NCBI GenBank assembly: GCA_024697545.1
Contig: JAILFN010000091.1
Coordinates: 1 to 35,990, forward strand
Origin: Ruminococcus sp.
Lineage (GTDB): Bacteria; Bacillota; Clostridia; Oscillospirales; Ruminococcaceae
Length of the DNA stretch: 35,990 nucleotides
Direction: 5' to 3'
Below are positions 17,047 through 25,282 of this stretch, piece by piece. A model generated the notes under the pieces. That model was not told the DNA's origin. It saw only the letters and a list, made by a program, of their open reading frames with translations, and searched no databases. Every line of letters starts with the position of its first letter. Within the stretch, counting starts at the first letter, position 1. The position numbers and the translations under genes were made by a program.

Positions 17047-19230
17047 TTATATATCAAGACGCTGTCTTTCGACAAGTTCGGCAAAATATCCGTTTTTCGC
17101 GATAAGCTCGTCATAGCTGCCCTCCTCGATGACTGAGCCGCCGTCGAGTACCAGTATGCGGTCACAATGGCGGATGGTGGACAGTCTGTGTGCGATAACT
17201 ATTCGTGTACAGCCCATGCCGTCAAGCGCTTCGCTTACCTGCTTCTGCGTCTTGTTGTCAAGGGCAGATGTCGCTTCGTCGAACATGAGTATCTTAGGTT
17301 TCGGCGCGACGGCTCTCGCTATCATGAGTCTCTGCTTCTGACCGCCCGAGATACCGCCGTGACCCTCGGATATGAGTGTGTACATACCCATAGGCATAGC
17401 GCGGATATCATCGGCTATCCCTGCTATCTCAGCCGCCTTCCACGCATCATCGAGAGTGAGATGCGGGGCTGTTATCACGATGTTTGAAAAAAAATCGCCC
17501 TGCAGCAGCCCGCCCGACTGGATAACGGAGCCTATCTTTCTTCTCAGCGAGCCGAGGTCCAGGCGGTTTATATCCTTGCCGTCGTAATATATTGCACCCT
17601 TTTCGGGCTTTTCAAATCCCAGCAGCAGGCGCATGAGCGTGCTTTTGCCGCAGCCCGTCTTGCCGACTATCGCGACATATTCTCCGGGACGTATCTTCAG
17701 CGACATATTATTCACGATGTAGGGGCTGTTTTCGGTGTAGCGGAAGTACACGTTGTTTAGCTCGATCCCGCCCGAGAGCTTTGTTACTATCTCTTTGTTG
17801 TCGGTCGATTCGGGCTCTTCTTTAAGGAAAGGCTCTGCCATATCGAGGATAGGCTTTATGCTGCCCGCCGAAAGTGCCATGCCCGCAAGTGCCGTGAAAG
17901 CGCCCATAACTCCGCCGTATGCCGCAGTGAATGCGAAGTAGCTCGACTGGTCTATGCTGCTCCTGACAGCCAGATAATACAGCACGATGTTAGATATAAG
18001 GCTTATCGCCGTGGTGATGACGCCGTTTATCTTGATAAACGCAGGCGGGGCATAGGTCAGCTCCGCGCTGTCGGAGTAGATGTTCAGCCAGCGGGCGAAA
18101 AAGCGCTTTTCCGCACCTGACAGCTTTATCTTCTGCACGCCGCTTATCATAGCGTAAGTAATGCCCGATTCCTTTGCGCTCAGCTCCATCTGCTGTTTGC
18201 TTATGCGTATCTGCACGACCGAGGAGAGCGTGGTAAAGATAACGGTTATGAGGATCATCAGCAGCGAAGGCGCGACGAGCGGCGGTGCAAAGCTGAATAT
18301 CTGCGTGATGTACAGGAGCGATGTAAGCGAAGTAAGACCTGTTCCCAACACCATGCCGAGGATAAGCGAGCAGAGCTGATCCACCGACTGCGAGCGGCTT
18401 GTAAGCTCGCCCGCGCTGTACTTGCGGAAGAAGTTCGCAGGCATTCTCATGACCCTCATCATCATCGCCGCCTGTATGCCGAGCGTTGTTTTTGTTTCAA
18501 GCCTTGCGCTGAGCATTGAATTGACCGAGCCTATCAGCTGAGAGACTATCGACGTACACAGCATACAAACAGCTATGCCGACGAGCACGCTTGTTTTTCC
18601 GCTTGATATCACAGGTCCGGTCAGTGCTTTTGTTATGCGCGGCATGAGCATACCCACGCCTGTTACCGCAAGGGTGGATATGACTATCATCACCATGTCG
18701 CTCAGGTCGTAGCAGTTTTTCATATAGATCAGCAGATCGGGGATACCAAGCTTTCTCTGCGGGAACGGCTTGTAGAAGCAGTAAGCCTCACGCTCGAAAA
18801 AACCTGCGGTCTTCTTGTTAAGCCTGACCTTTTTGCCCGATGCTCTGTCTATGTAGTAGTATCCCCAAAGCTTCTGCGGCAGAAGAGCCACGGGCTCGCC
18901 GCCGTCCTTGGTGTAGGCGAGTATCGGACCAAAGGCGTCCTTCCACCAGTTTTCCTCAAGAAGCACCTGCCGTTTCATAAGTCCGTGAGGGCGCAGGCAG
19001 TGATCCAGCTGATCCTCGTGTCCCTTTATGCTCTTGGGCAGCTCTACGGGCTTGCAGTGATAGTATTTCAGTATATCGTCTATCGCCTGCTTGGTGATTA
19101 TATGGTCATCGCTTATCTTTGTGGCGGTGCGCTTGCCGAGGACGACCCCTGCCACACGGAAGAAGGACTCCTCAAACATCTGCTGATCGAGGTCTGAGCG
19201 CTGACTGATCTGCTTTTCAAACCAACCCAA
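17047..19230 (-). CDS. NHLM-type ABC exporter, second subunit
   Basis: A 727-residue half-transporter resembling the NHLM bacteriocin ABC2 family (TIGR03797). It has an N-terminal ~170-residue cytoplasmic domain without C39 catalytic motifs, six membrane helices (about 175-460), and an ATPase with Walker A GKTGCGKST, signature ISGGQKQR, Walker B ILMFDEATSALD and H-loop IVIAHRLST. It starts at TTG (19230) after GGAGGTGAAGGAC, 13 nt after the preceding stop, in a different frame. It likely pairs with the 19244 protein to export the Gly-Gly leader peptides. All ATPase residues look intact. Confidence 0.9.
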   Translation of the reverse strand: MGWFEKQISQRSDLDQQMFEESFFRVAGVVLGKRTATKISDDHIITKQAIDDILKYYHCKPVELPKSIKGHEDQLDHCLRPHGLMKRQVLLEENWWKDAFGPILAYTKDGGEPVALLPQKLWGYYYIDRASGKKVRLNKKTAGFFEREAYCFYKPFPQRKLGIPDLLIYMKNCYDLSDMVMIVISTLAVTGVGMLMPRITKALTGPVISSGKTSVLVGIAVCMLCTSIVSQLIGSVNSMLSARLETKTTLGIQAAMMMRVMRMPANFFRKYSAGELTSRSQSVDQLCSLILGMVLGTGLTSLTSLLYITQIFSFAPPLVAPSLLMILITVIFTTLSSVVQIRISKQQMELSAKESGITYAMISGVQKIKLSGAEKRFFARWLNIYSDSAELTYAPPAFIKINGVITTAISLISNIVLYYLAVRSSIDQSSYFAFTAAYGGVMGAFTALAGMALSAGSIKPILDMAEPFLKEEPESTDNKEIVTKLSGGIELNNVYFRYTENSPYIVNNMSLKIRPGEYVAIVGKTGCGKSTLMRLLLGFEKPEKGAIYYDGKDINRLDLGSLRRKIGSVIQSGGLLQGDFFSNIVITAPHLTLDDAWKAAEIAGIADDIRAMPMGMYTLISEGHGGISGGQKQRLMIARAVAPKPKILMFDEATSALDNKTQKQVSEALDGMGCTRIVIAHRLSTIRHCDRILVLDGGSVIEEGSYDELIAKNGYFAELVERQRLDI

Positions 19231-19243
19231 AGTCCTTCACCTC

Positions 19244-21427
19244 CTATTCATTGGTGACGAGATCTGTATAAGTCCCGCCAAGCTTCATAAGCTCATCATG
19301 AGTGCTGCGCTCGACCACCTTGCCCTTTTCAAGCACGATTATCTCATCGCAGTCACGGATAGTGGACAGCCTGTGTGCGATAACTATGCAGGTGATACCT
19401 CTGTCCTTTATCGCCTTCACGACCTCATATTCCGTCTTGGCGTCAAGTGCGCTTGTTGCTTCGTCGAGAATGATTATTGACGGATCCTGTGCAAGAACGC
19501 GGGCTATCTCCATTCTCTGACGCTGACCGCCCGAAAGGTCTTTGCCGCCTTCGGTAAGTTTGCATTCATAGCCGCCCTCGCGAGCCATGATGTCTTCATG
19601 GAGCTGTGCGTCGCGTGCAGCAAGTATCATCTCAAAGTCCTGAACAGACTCGTCCCACATCTTGATGTTGTCGGCGATAGTGCCCTCAAAGATGGTGATA
19701 TCCTGATCGACTACCGCGATAGAGCCTGTCATTACCGAGCGTGCGTGTTCGCTTCTCGGCTTGCCGTCAAAGAGTATCCTGCCGTCCCATGGTTCGTAAA
19801 GTCCCGATATCAGCTTTGAAAGCGTTGACTTTCCGCAGCCGGATGTGCCGACGAACGCGACCCTGCCGCCCGGCTTTATGTTCATTGAAAAATCTTTGAT
19901 GAGCGGCTCTGCCAGCTTTGAGTATCCGAAGCTTACATTTTGCAGCTCTACATTTCCCTTCAGCTTTTTGAGCTTTTCGTCCGTGCCCGCGTTATCTCTT
20001 GCATTGGGGTCATCGGGGTATTGCATTACGTCCTCTACGCGCTCCATTTGTGTTCGCATTTCCTGCAGCGTCTGTCCTGCACTCACAAGGGTCATGGCAG
20101 GTGCCATGAATGCGCCCAGAAATCCCTGAAACATTTGCAGCGCACCAAGGGTGAATCTGCCCTGCATGATGAACCATATCCCTATGACCATTACAGCATA
20201 GTCCGCAGCAGAAGCAAGGAACTCGGGTATCATGCCGAGGTAGCTGGTCATCCTTACAGACTTGATCTGCTGTGAATTGACCGAAGCCTGATAGCCCGCC
20301 CATTTCTGGAAGAAGCCGTTTTCAGCGCCGCTTGCCTTTATGTTCTCTATCATCTCGACACCGGCGACTGTGGTGGCACTCAGCTTTGCCATATCGCGCT
20401 GCTGTACTCTTGTGATGTTCACGCGCTTGTCAGAGATCTTACGCGACACAAAAATATTCAGCACCAGCGTACTCAGCCCGATAGCCGTCATCAGAATGCT
20501 TTGTTTCAACATCAGGACAAGGTAGAACACCATCATTATCGAATCAAGCAGCAGCGGTGCGAATGTGTTTACAAGCGTTGCTGCGATGTTGGCGTTGGTC
20601 GCCTGCCTTGACTGGATATCTCCCGCCATGCGCTGGCTGAAAAATTCCATTGGCATATGCAGCACCTTCCACATATACGATGTAGAGCCGATGACGGACA
20701 TCTTGCCGTTTATTTTCAGATTGTATATCGTCTGCGCCCAGGCGACGATGAGCTGCAACGCCGCAAGTCCCGACATCACGCCGATAAACGGCATGAGCCA
20801 TTCGCGGTTCTGCCCGCTCAGCAGTCTGTCCATGAATATCTTTGACATTATCGGATTTATCACCCCGAACAGCGAGCTTATGACCGTCGTAAGCATTACG
20901 AATACGATAGCAGCACCTGCGCCGATAAGGCGTTTTTTCGCAAATTCAAGTGTGCTCTTGCGCTTGCCCGAGGGCTTGAAATCCTCATCGGGGGTAATGT
21001 TTATCGTTATACCCGTGAACGCCTTGTCGAACTCCTCGGGGCTTACCTTTACCGCGCCCCTTGCGGGATCGTTTATGCAGGCGTACTTGCCCTTAAAGCC
21101 GTTGAGCACCACGAAATGGTTGAAGTTCCAGTGGATAATGCAGGGGAACTTGCCTTTTTCCCTCACGCTCTCGGGAGTACGGCTGAAGGCTTGCACCTTG
21201 AAGCCGTAGGACTTGGCAGCCATTGCGATATTTCTGGCATTCGAGCCGTCCCTGCTGACGCCGCAATCCGACCGCACCTGCTCGAGAGGCACCCATTTAT
21301 CGTAGTAAGCCATTATCATCGCAAGGCTCGCAGCACCGCATTCAAGGGCTTCAAGCTGCATGATGACAGGCACCTTCGCCGCGCCCTTGGTGACAGTAGG
21401 CTTTATCTTGATCTTCTTTTGACTCAT
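19244..21427 (-). CDS. NHLM-type ABC exporter with C39 leader peptidase
   Basis: A 727-residue peptidase-containing ABC transporter (NHLM ABC1, TIGR03796-like). The N-terminal C39 domain has the oxyanion Gln (MQLEALECGA), Cys30, His104 (NFNHFVVLNG) and Asp120 (CINDPARG), so it should cut after Gly-Gly in the precursors and couple this to export. Six membrane helices follow (about 165-450), then ATPase motifs GTSGCGKST, LSGGQRQR, IIILDEATSALD and IVIAHRLST. AGAGGT lies 6 nt before the ATG; its stop is TAG, followed at once by the ribosome site of the partner subunit. Confidence 0.93.
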   Translation of the reverse strand: MSQKKIKIKPTVTKGAAKVPVIMQLEALECGAASLAMIMAYYDKWVPLEQVRSDCGVSRDGSNARNIAMAAKSYGFKVQAFSRTPESVREKGKFPCIIHWNFNHFVVLNGFKGKYACINDPARGAVKVSPEEFDKAFTGITINITPDEDFKPSGKRKSTLEFAKKRLIGAGAAIVFVMLTTVISSLFGVINPIMSKIFMDRLLSGQNREWLMPFIGVMSGLAALQLIVAWAQTIYNLKINGKMSVIGSTSYMWKVLHMPMEFFSQRMAGDIQSRQATNANIAATLVNTFAPLLLDSIMMVFYLVLMLKQSILMTAIGLSTLVLNIFVSRKISDKRVNITRVQQRDMAKLSATTVAGVEMIENIKASGAENGFFQKWAGYQASVNSQQIKSVRMTSYLGMIPEFLASAADYAVMVIGIWFIMQGRFTLGALQMFQGFLGAFMAPAMTLVSAGQTLQEMRTQMERVEDVMQYPDDPNARDNAGTDEKLKKLKGNVELQNVSFGYSKLAEPLIKDFSMNIKPGGRVAFVGTSGCGKSTLSKLISGLYEPWDGRILFDGKPRSEHARSVMTGSIAVVDQDITIFEGTIADNIKMWDESVQDFEMILAARDAQLHEDIMAREGGYECKLTEGGKDLSGGQRQRMEIARVLAQDPSIIILDEATSALDAKTEYEVVKAIKDRGITCIVIAHRLSTIRDCDEIIVLEKGKVVERSTHDELMKLGGTYTDLVTNE

Positions 21428-21436
21428 GATGACCTC

Positions 21437-21859
21437 TTAGCTGAAAAGAAATCTTATCGGGTGGATACTTTCGGTGACGATCTTCACATCGTATCTGCCG
21501 TCGGTCTTGTCGATGGGGGCGTATGCAACTGTTCTGCCGTAATCATCGCTTTCTACCGTTGCAATGCTGTATTCCTCACCGCCGACCCGCACAGTCATTC
21601 CCGATTTTATCTCGCCCCTGCCGCTGTCGATGACCATTATCTGAGCCTGACCGTCCTCAACGACCGCCACGCCGTCCGCCAGCGTTTCAAGGCTGCCCGT
21701 CATGCTCCATGCGAACAGTCCGCCCAGAAGCGTTATCACCGCCGCCAGCAGTACCCAGATGCCGGGGTTCGTCACCCGAAGGTAGTCTGTCAGCTGCTCG
21801 GGTGAGGATATTCGCTCGATGGACTTTTTTCTGAATATACCCGAATTCTGTTCTGCCAT
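21437..21859 (-). CDS. Minimal HlyD-like secretion adaptor, 140 aa
   Basis: Start ATG 21859 is chosen because GGAGGA lies 6 nt upstream; the longer frame from TTG 21874 would read through that ribosome site. Layout: cytoplasmic N-terminus with SPEQLTDYLRV (typical of NHLM HlyD proteins), one membrane helix (about 35-56), then a short beta domain with IKSGMTVRVGGEEYSIATV, matching the end of HlyD/CusB-type adaptors. Family members are usually ~400 residues; here the coiled-coil hairpin and most of the lipoyl region are missing. Placement directly before the peptidase exporter supports a role in it. The short form may suit a cell without outer membrane. Confidence 0.7.
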   Translation of the reverse strand: MAEQNSGIFRKKSIERISSPEQLTDYLRVTNPGIWVLLAAVITLLGGLFAWSMTGSLETLADGVAVVEDGQAQIMVIDSGRGEIKSGMTVRVGGEEYSIATVESDDYGRTVAYAPIDKTDGRYDVKIVTESIHPIRFLFS

Positions 21860-21874
21860 TCCGTTATCCTCCAA

Positions 21875-22162
21875 TTACTCGATGTTCAGAAAATCCGCGA
21901 AGCCCGTTAGATCAAAGACCTCCATGACCTCGGGGCGGACGTTGGTGACTACCATTTCGTCCATTTGTTTCTGTGTGGCGAGCAGTACCCTCAGCCCCGC
22001 GCTGGATATGTATTCAAGCCCCGCAAAGTCGAAGACAAGCTTTTCTATATCATCGAGCTCCGGTTCGAGCTTATCTTCAAGCTCTGGAGCTGTAAGGGTG
22101 TCAAGCCTGCCCTCAAGGGCTACTGTAAGCTCGTTTTCGTTTCTGTCAAGTGTGATGTTCAT
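21875..22162 (-). CDS. STAS domain protein (anti-sigma-factor antagonist-like)
   Basis: A 95-residue single STAS domain. DFAGLEYISSAGLRVLL holds the Ser pair (53-54), one of which is expected to be phosphorylated by an RsbW-type kinase and dephosphorylated by a SpoIIE-type phosphatase. GGAGGATAACAAC precedes the ATG. It is the first gene of the exporter operon (22162-15429) and its stop is followed by the adaptor gene. That an antagonist begins an exporter operon suggests that partner switching acts on the exporter or on its expression; inference. Confidence 0.85.
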   Translation of the reverse strand: MNITLDRNENELTVALEGRLDTLTAPELEDKLEPELDDIEKLVFDFAGLEYISSAGLRVLLATQKQMDEMVVTNVRPEVMEVFDLTGFADFLNIE

Positions 22163-22304
22163 GTTGTTATCCTCCGTTGATCTCTGCCATGCCGACGGTG
22201 TCCGTGCGGCACAGCTTTCATTACGCTAAACATTTGTGATCGCTAAAGCTGATAGACCATGATCTAAAGCACAAGGCAAATGCTTTTCGTTCATTCGCAC
22301 AAAT

Positions 22305-22329
22305 ATCATCATAAAATTTTGTTGATGAT
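22305..22329. promoter_or_regulatory. Inverted repeat in the divergent intergenic region
   Basis: ATCATCA (22305-22311) and TGATGAT (22323-22329) flank an AT core with AAAATTTT. It lies between the exporter operon (leftward from 22162) and the precursor promoter (rightward). It is a candidate operator or part of a leftward promoter (TATGAT on the minus strand here). The remaining bases of 22163-22349 show no gene and no TTTGTTGC repeat for the leftward unit. Confidence 0.4.
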
Positions 22330-22349
22330 TTTCTGCTAAAAATATAGGA

Positions 22350-22385
22350 ACTGTTGCAGATTTGTTGCGGGCGGTATGTTATGAT
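22350..22385 (+). promoter_or_regulatory. SARP-type promoter D before the plus-strand precursor
   Basis: ACTGTTGC (22350-22357) and TTTGTTGC (22361-22368) are 11 bp apart; after 11 nt comes the -10 TATGAT (22380-22385). There is no consensus -35. Same geometry as promoters at 15167, 30473 and 32811. The transcript would give a leader of about 60 nt before the precursor ATG at 22456. Confidence 0.8.
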
Positions 22386-22455
22386 GTGATCGTAAGCTGA
22401 GGGGAGCAGATAAATGCTACGGCTTACTAAACTTTATAACAGGAGGTCCAATGCT

Positions 22456-22839
22456 ATGAACGAGAATTTTGAAAAGTACATAAAAGACCTGCCGCCCGAA
22501 CTGCGGGAGAAAGCAAGCGAGTGCAAGACGATCGAAGAACTTAATGAGTTTGTCGCCGAGAACGACATTGAACTGCCCGAGGAGGCGTTAGAGCTTGTTT
22601 CGGGCGGATGCGGCTCATCAGCACCGCCGCCGCAAAAGGGCGATCCTGTTCCGGGAAAGGTCTGTCCCGATTGCAGCAGGCAGCTTTATTTTTACGCTGA
22701 CTTCATTGGCAACATTATGTATTACTGCAATAATTCAAGCTGCGGCAAGTATTATCGTTATACAGAGACCTTAACACTGGTCTTTGCTGACCGCGGCGAT
22801 CATTTGGATGTCACTTATATCACAAGAAATGTAGACTGA
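22456..22839 (+). CDS. Nif11-like-leader RiPP precursor with zinc-ribbon core
   Basis: A 127-residue precursor; ATG 22456 follows AGGAGG with 9 nt spacing. Residues 1-51 form a Nif11-like leader: acidic, helical, with ECKTIEELNEFVAENDIELP and a LELVSGG cleavage site (Gly50-Gly51). The 76-residue core starts CGSSAPPPQ and carries CPDC (70, 73) and CNNSSC (91, 96) followed by GKYYRYTE, the CxxC-x17-Cx4C layout of a zinc ribbon, plus a Tyr/Thr-rich tail. It faces opposite to the neighbouring genes and has its own repeat promoter. Likely a substrate of the radical SAM enzyme and the C39 exporter. Whether the Cys residues bind zinc or become thioether cross-links is open. Confidence 0.85.
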   Translation: MNENFEKYIKDLPPELREKASECKTIEELNEFVAENDIELPEEALELVSGGCGSSAPPPQKGDPVPGKVCPDCSRQLYFYADFIGNIMYYCNNSSCGKYYRYTETLTLVFADRGDHLDVTYITRNVD

Positions 22840-22846
22840 CGGCACT

Positions 22847-22912
22847 ATGAACGAGGATCTTGAATGATCCGTCAAGGACTTGCCCGCGGTTTGCGGGTGA
22901 AAGCAAGCTGCC
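22847..22912 (+). pseudogene. Decayed copy of the precursor leader
   Basis: Just after the precursor stop the sequence repeats the leader start: ATGAACGAGGATCTTGAA against ATGAACGAGAATTTTGAA, and further on CTTGCCCGC and GCGGGTGAAAGCAAGC against CTGCCGCCC and GCGGGAGAAAGCAAGC. The copy has TGA after six codons, another in-frame TGA and an indel. It is the remnant of a duplicated precursor gene, so the array was once longer. Confidence 0.7.
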
Positions 22913-22945
22913 GCTGTCATTGCGATGTATTTTTTTATTTTAAAC

Positions 22946-22977
22946 GGGGTGTGTCAGGCTAAGTGTCAGCACACCCC
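22946..22977. terminator. Hairpin between convergent precursor and radical SAM genes
   Basis: GGGGTGTG (22946-22953) pairs with CACACCCC (22970-22977), overlapping the radical SAM stop codon. Flanks are AT-rich (TTTTTTTATTTTAAAC on the left). It probably ends transcripts from both sides, though no clean T-run follows. Confidence 0.5.
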
Positions 22978-24386
22978 TATCCATTTTCAAATTCAGATAT
23001 TTGCGACAGGTTGTTCCAGCCGCTCATTGCCTTTACCGATCTTTCGTACCAGCCGTTTTCATAGAACAGGCACTTTGTCACGTCGCTGCCAAAGAGATCC
23101 AGCTTCTCGGGGGCGTACAGCCCGCCAAGTGCGGGGCAGCCGCCGTTGCAGTATTTGAAATATCCGCACGCCGCACATCTGGGAGAGTTCTTTCGCCGCT
23201 TGTGCAGATTTGCACAGACAGTGCGCATATATTCTCCGTCGGTCAGCAGGTCGCGCAGCGGAGTTTTGTGCAGGTCGCCCATGTGTATGCCATTTTCCTC
23301 AAAGTACCCCGACATTTGCAGGCAGGGGAGGATGTTCCCCCTCGATGTCACGCCGATCATGCCGCGGTTGCCCTTGCAGATGGGGTCTGTCGGCTTGTAT
23401 TCACCGCTCTTGCAGCGAACTGCGTCAAGGGTGTAGCTTCGGCTTTCGGGGCAGGCGTGCATGAACTGCCATGCCATAACGTCCATCGTCATGCCGCTGT
23501 CTTTGTATTCGCTCATGAAGTCGAGCATGGCGGCGTAGTATTCCTCAAAGCTGAGACAGCTGTGAGGCGCATTCTTTTCCCAGCGCGGAGCCTCGGTGGT
23601 GCGGATGAGTCTTAGCGTGCTCACGCCCATATCATTCAGCAGCCGTGCTGTCGGGATAAGCGCATCAAGATCCTGCCTGTGTACCTGCGTCTGCGACATC
23701 ACGCGGAAGCCGTTTTTGATACACAGCTCCATAGCGGCAAGGGTGCGTTCCTCTGCGCCCTTGCTGCCGCGCATACGGTCGTGGCAGCCGATACCGTCAA
23801 AGGATATTTTTATGAGCGGCTTGCAGCCGATCTTAACAAACTCGTCAAGTATTCCCTGTGTGATGAAAAAGCCGTTAGTGTTCAGCTCTTCTATGAACAT
23901 ATCGCGGTCGTATATAGCCCTGACAATATCCATAAACCGCGGGTGCAGCATAGGCTCGCCGCCTGTCACGGTAAAGGCGTGAATCCCGCAGCCGCGTGCC
24001 TGATCGAGCAGGTCGAGTGCGTCCTCATAGCTCCACTCGGTCATTAACGGCGCATTGTCTGCCGCGTTGAAGCAGTGCAGACAGTTGTAGTTGCACTTGC
24101 CGGTCATCATGAAATTCATCTTCGGGAAATAGCGATGACTGTAGATCTTGTGCCGTGACCATTCGGAGATGTGCTCGCCGCGGACGCATTTTGCGATAAG
24201 TCCGCGCCGTTCGAGGCTTTCCGTCAGCTCGTCGGGGCTGATATCATGCTCTCCGTCGCAGCGCAGCATCAGATCGAATTTCTCCTGCGTGAGCGCTTTG
24301 GCATAGGGGTCATTTTTAACATAGTACGCCCTCGGGACGAATTTCCAGCTTCGCAGTGCGATGCTGTCTGTAAGTCTGAAATACAT
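22977..24386 (-). CDS. Radical SAM/SPASM peptide maturase
   Basis: A 469-residue enzyme from ATG 24386 (AAGGAT about 10 nt upstream; the longer form begins at TTG 24407). Residues 1-90 could be a RiPP recognition region. The [4Fe-4S] motif CNYNCLHC is at 98-105, followed by FTVTGGEPMLHP. The C-terminal SPASM region contains CKGNRG, CLQM, CANLHK and CAACGYFKYCNGGCPALGG with a final KCLFYENG, enough Cys for two extra clusters. Enzymes of this class make thioether (sactionine or ranthionine) or C-C links. It follows directly after the 24716 precursor in the same operon. Stop is TAG. Confidence 0.9.
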   Translation of the reverse strand: MYFRLTDSIALRSWKFVPRAYYVKNDPYAKALTQEKFDLMLRCDGEHDISPDELTESLERRGLIAKCVRGEHISEWSRHKIYSHRYFPKMNFMMTGKCNYNCLHCFNAADNAPLMTEWSYEDALDLLDQARGCGIHAFTVTGGEPMLHPRFMDIVRAIYDRDMFIEELNTNGFFITQGILDEFVKIGCKPLIKISFDGIGCHDRMRGSKGAEERTLAAMELCIKNGFRVMSQTQVHRQDLDALIPTARLLNDMGVSTLRLIRTTEAPRWEKNAPHSCLSFEEYYAAMLDFMSEYKDSGMTMDVMAWQFMHACPESRSYTLDAVRCKSGEYKPTDPICKGNRGMIGVTSRGNILPCLQMSGYFEENGIHMGDLHKTPLRDLLTDGEYMRTVCANLHKRRKNSPRCAACGYFKYCNGGCPALGGLYAPEKLDLFGSDVTKCLFYENGWYERSVKAMSGWNNLSQISEFENG

Positions 24387-24425
24387 ATCAAGATAGATCC
24401 TTGTCAATAAGCGGCATCGTGGCTG

Positions 24426-24716
24426 CTATCTTACCTCTATCTCGTGGAACGAGAGCTGCTGACCGCATTTTTGGCACAGATAACCGTCATCGCCCAGCGA
24501 TCTCGCTGTTCCGCCGCAGCCGATATGATAGTAATTCTTTTGATCGCCGCCGCAGCCGCCTGTCACAGCTTCGAGAGCCGCATCGGGAAGCTCGATGTCT
24601 TCCTCCGCCGCCAGCTCCATAAGCTCGCGGCTCGTTTTGCACTGTTTTGCTTTCTCCTCCAGCTCGGAGGACAAGACCATTTCCTTGATGTAATCGTCAA
24701 TGTTGAAGTTTGACAA
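24426..24716 (-). CDS. Nif11-like-leader RiPP precursor, second intact copy
   Basis: A 96-residue precursor. TTG 24716 is chosen as start because GAGGAGG lies about 8 nt upstream and the N-terminus then aligns with the 22456 leader; ATG 24743 is the alternative and would add nine residues. The leader has QCKTSRELMELAAEEDIELP and EAVTGG (Gly53-Gly54). The 42-residue core starts CGGDQKN, with HIGC (His64, Cys67) and CQKC (81, 84), again four potential metal ligands, ending in a short beta-like SFHEIEVR. It directly precedes the radical SAM gene. Confidence is high for precursor identity, moderate for metal binding. Confidence 0.82.
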   Translation of the reverse strand: MSNFNIDDYIKEMVLSSELEEKAKQCKTSRELMELAAEEDIELPDAALEAVTGGCGGDQKNYYHIGCGGTARSLGDDGYLCQKCGQQLSFHEIEVR

Positions 24717-24774
24717 AGGGATCTCCTCCTCGTTATCTATCATTTTCTTACATCTTTCCGAACGACTGCTTTGG

Positions 24775-25282
24775 TCAGACAAATCTTACCGTTATGCGGT
24801 TGCCGTCCTCAAAGCTGTGCTTCACCTCTGAAGACAGCTTCTTCACGAGCATTGCCGAAAGCTCGTCGCCCTCGGTAAGCGGGTCGTATCTCTTTCCGCC
24901 GTAGGTGATCTCCATGACCGCCGAGCCGTCCGCTTCGGAGTATTCTGTTACTATCTTTACGGGAGCCTGATCGTCGGTGGCTTTCAGAATGCTCTGCATC
25001 ACAAGTTCCTCAAAGCACAGCTGCATATTGCGGACAGTTTTTGCAGAAAGCAGGTTCCTGCGCCCGAAGTCTTCGATCTGCGAGATGAAACCGACAAGAT
25101 CGACATCAGGCGAGTTGATCTCAAGCGACAGCTGTTTCAGCCGTTTTATGAATATGCGGGTCTTTTCCCGCTTCGAGTGTTCAAAGATCTGCTCGGGGCT
25201 GCCGTCTTCGTATATGCCGCCCTCGTCCATGTAGAAAACTCTGGTGGAAACGTCCCGCGCGAATTTCATCTCGTGGGTCACT
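24775..25282 (-). pseudogene. C-terminal part of ABC ATPase fused to an RsbW-like ATPase domain
   Basis: This frame begins inside an amino-acid-type ABC ATPase at the H-loop (AVTHEMKFARDVSTRVFYMD, then GGIYEDGSPEQIFEH), and continues through KREKTRIFIKRLKQL into about 120 residues of HATPase-like sequence (SAKTVRNMQLCFEELVMQSI as N-box, GGKRYDPL, ending DGNRITVRFV). Walker A, Walker B and the signature are missing. Upstream, in another frame, is the end of a binding-protein gene, so a deletion joined the two. An ABC ATPase fused to an anti-sigma-type ATPase is not a fusion I know. Any start codon in the present sequence (ATG 25302) is accidental. Confidence 0.75.
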
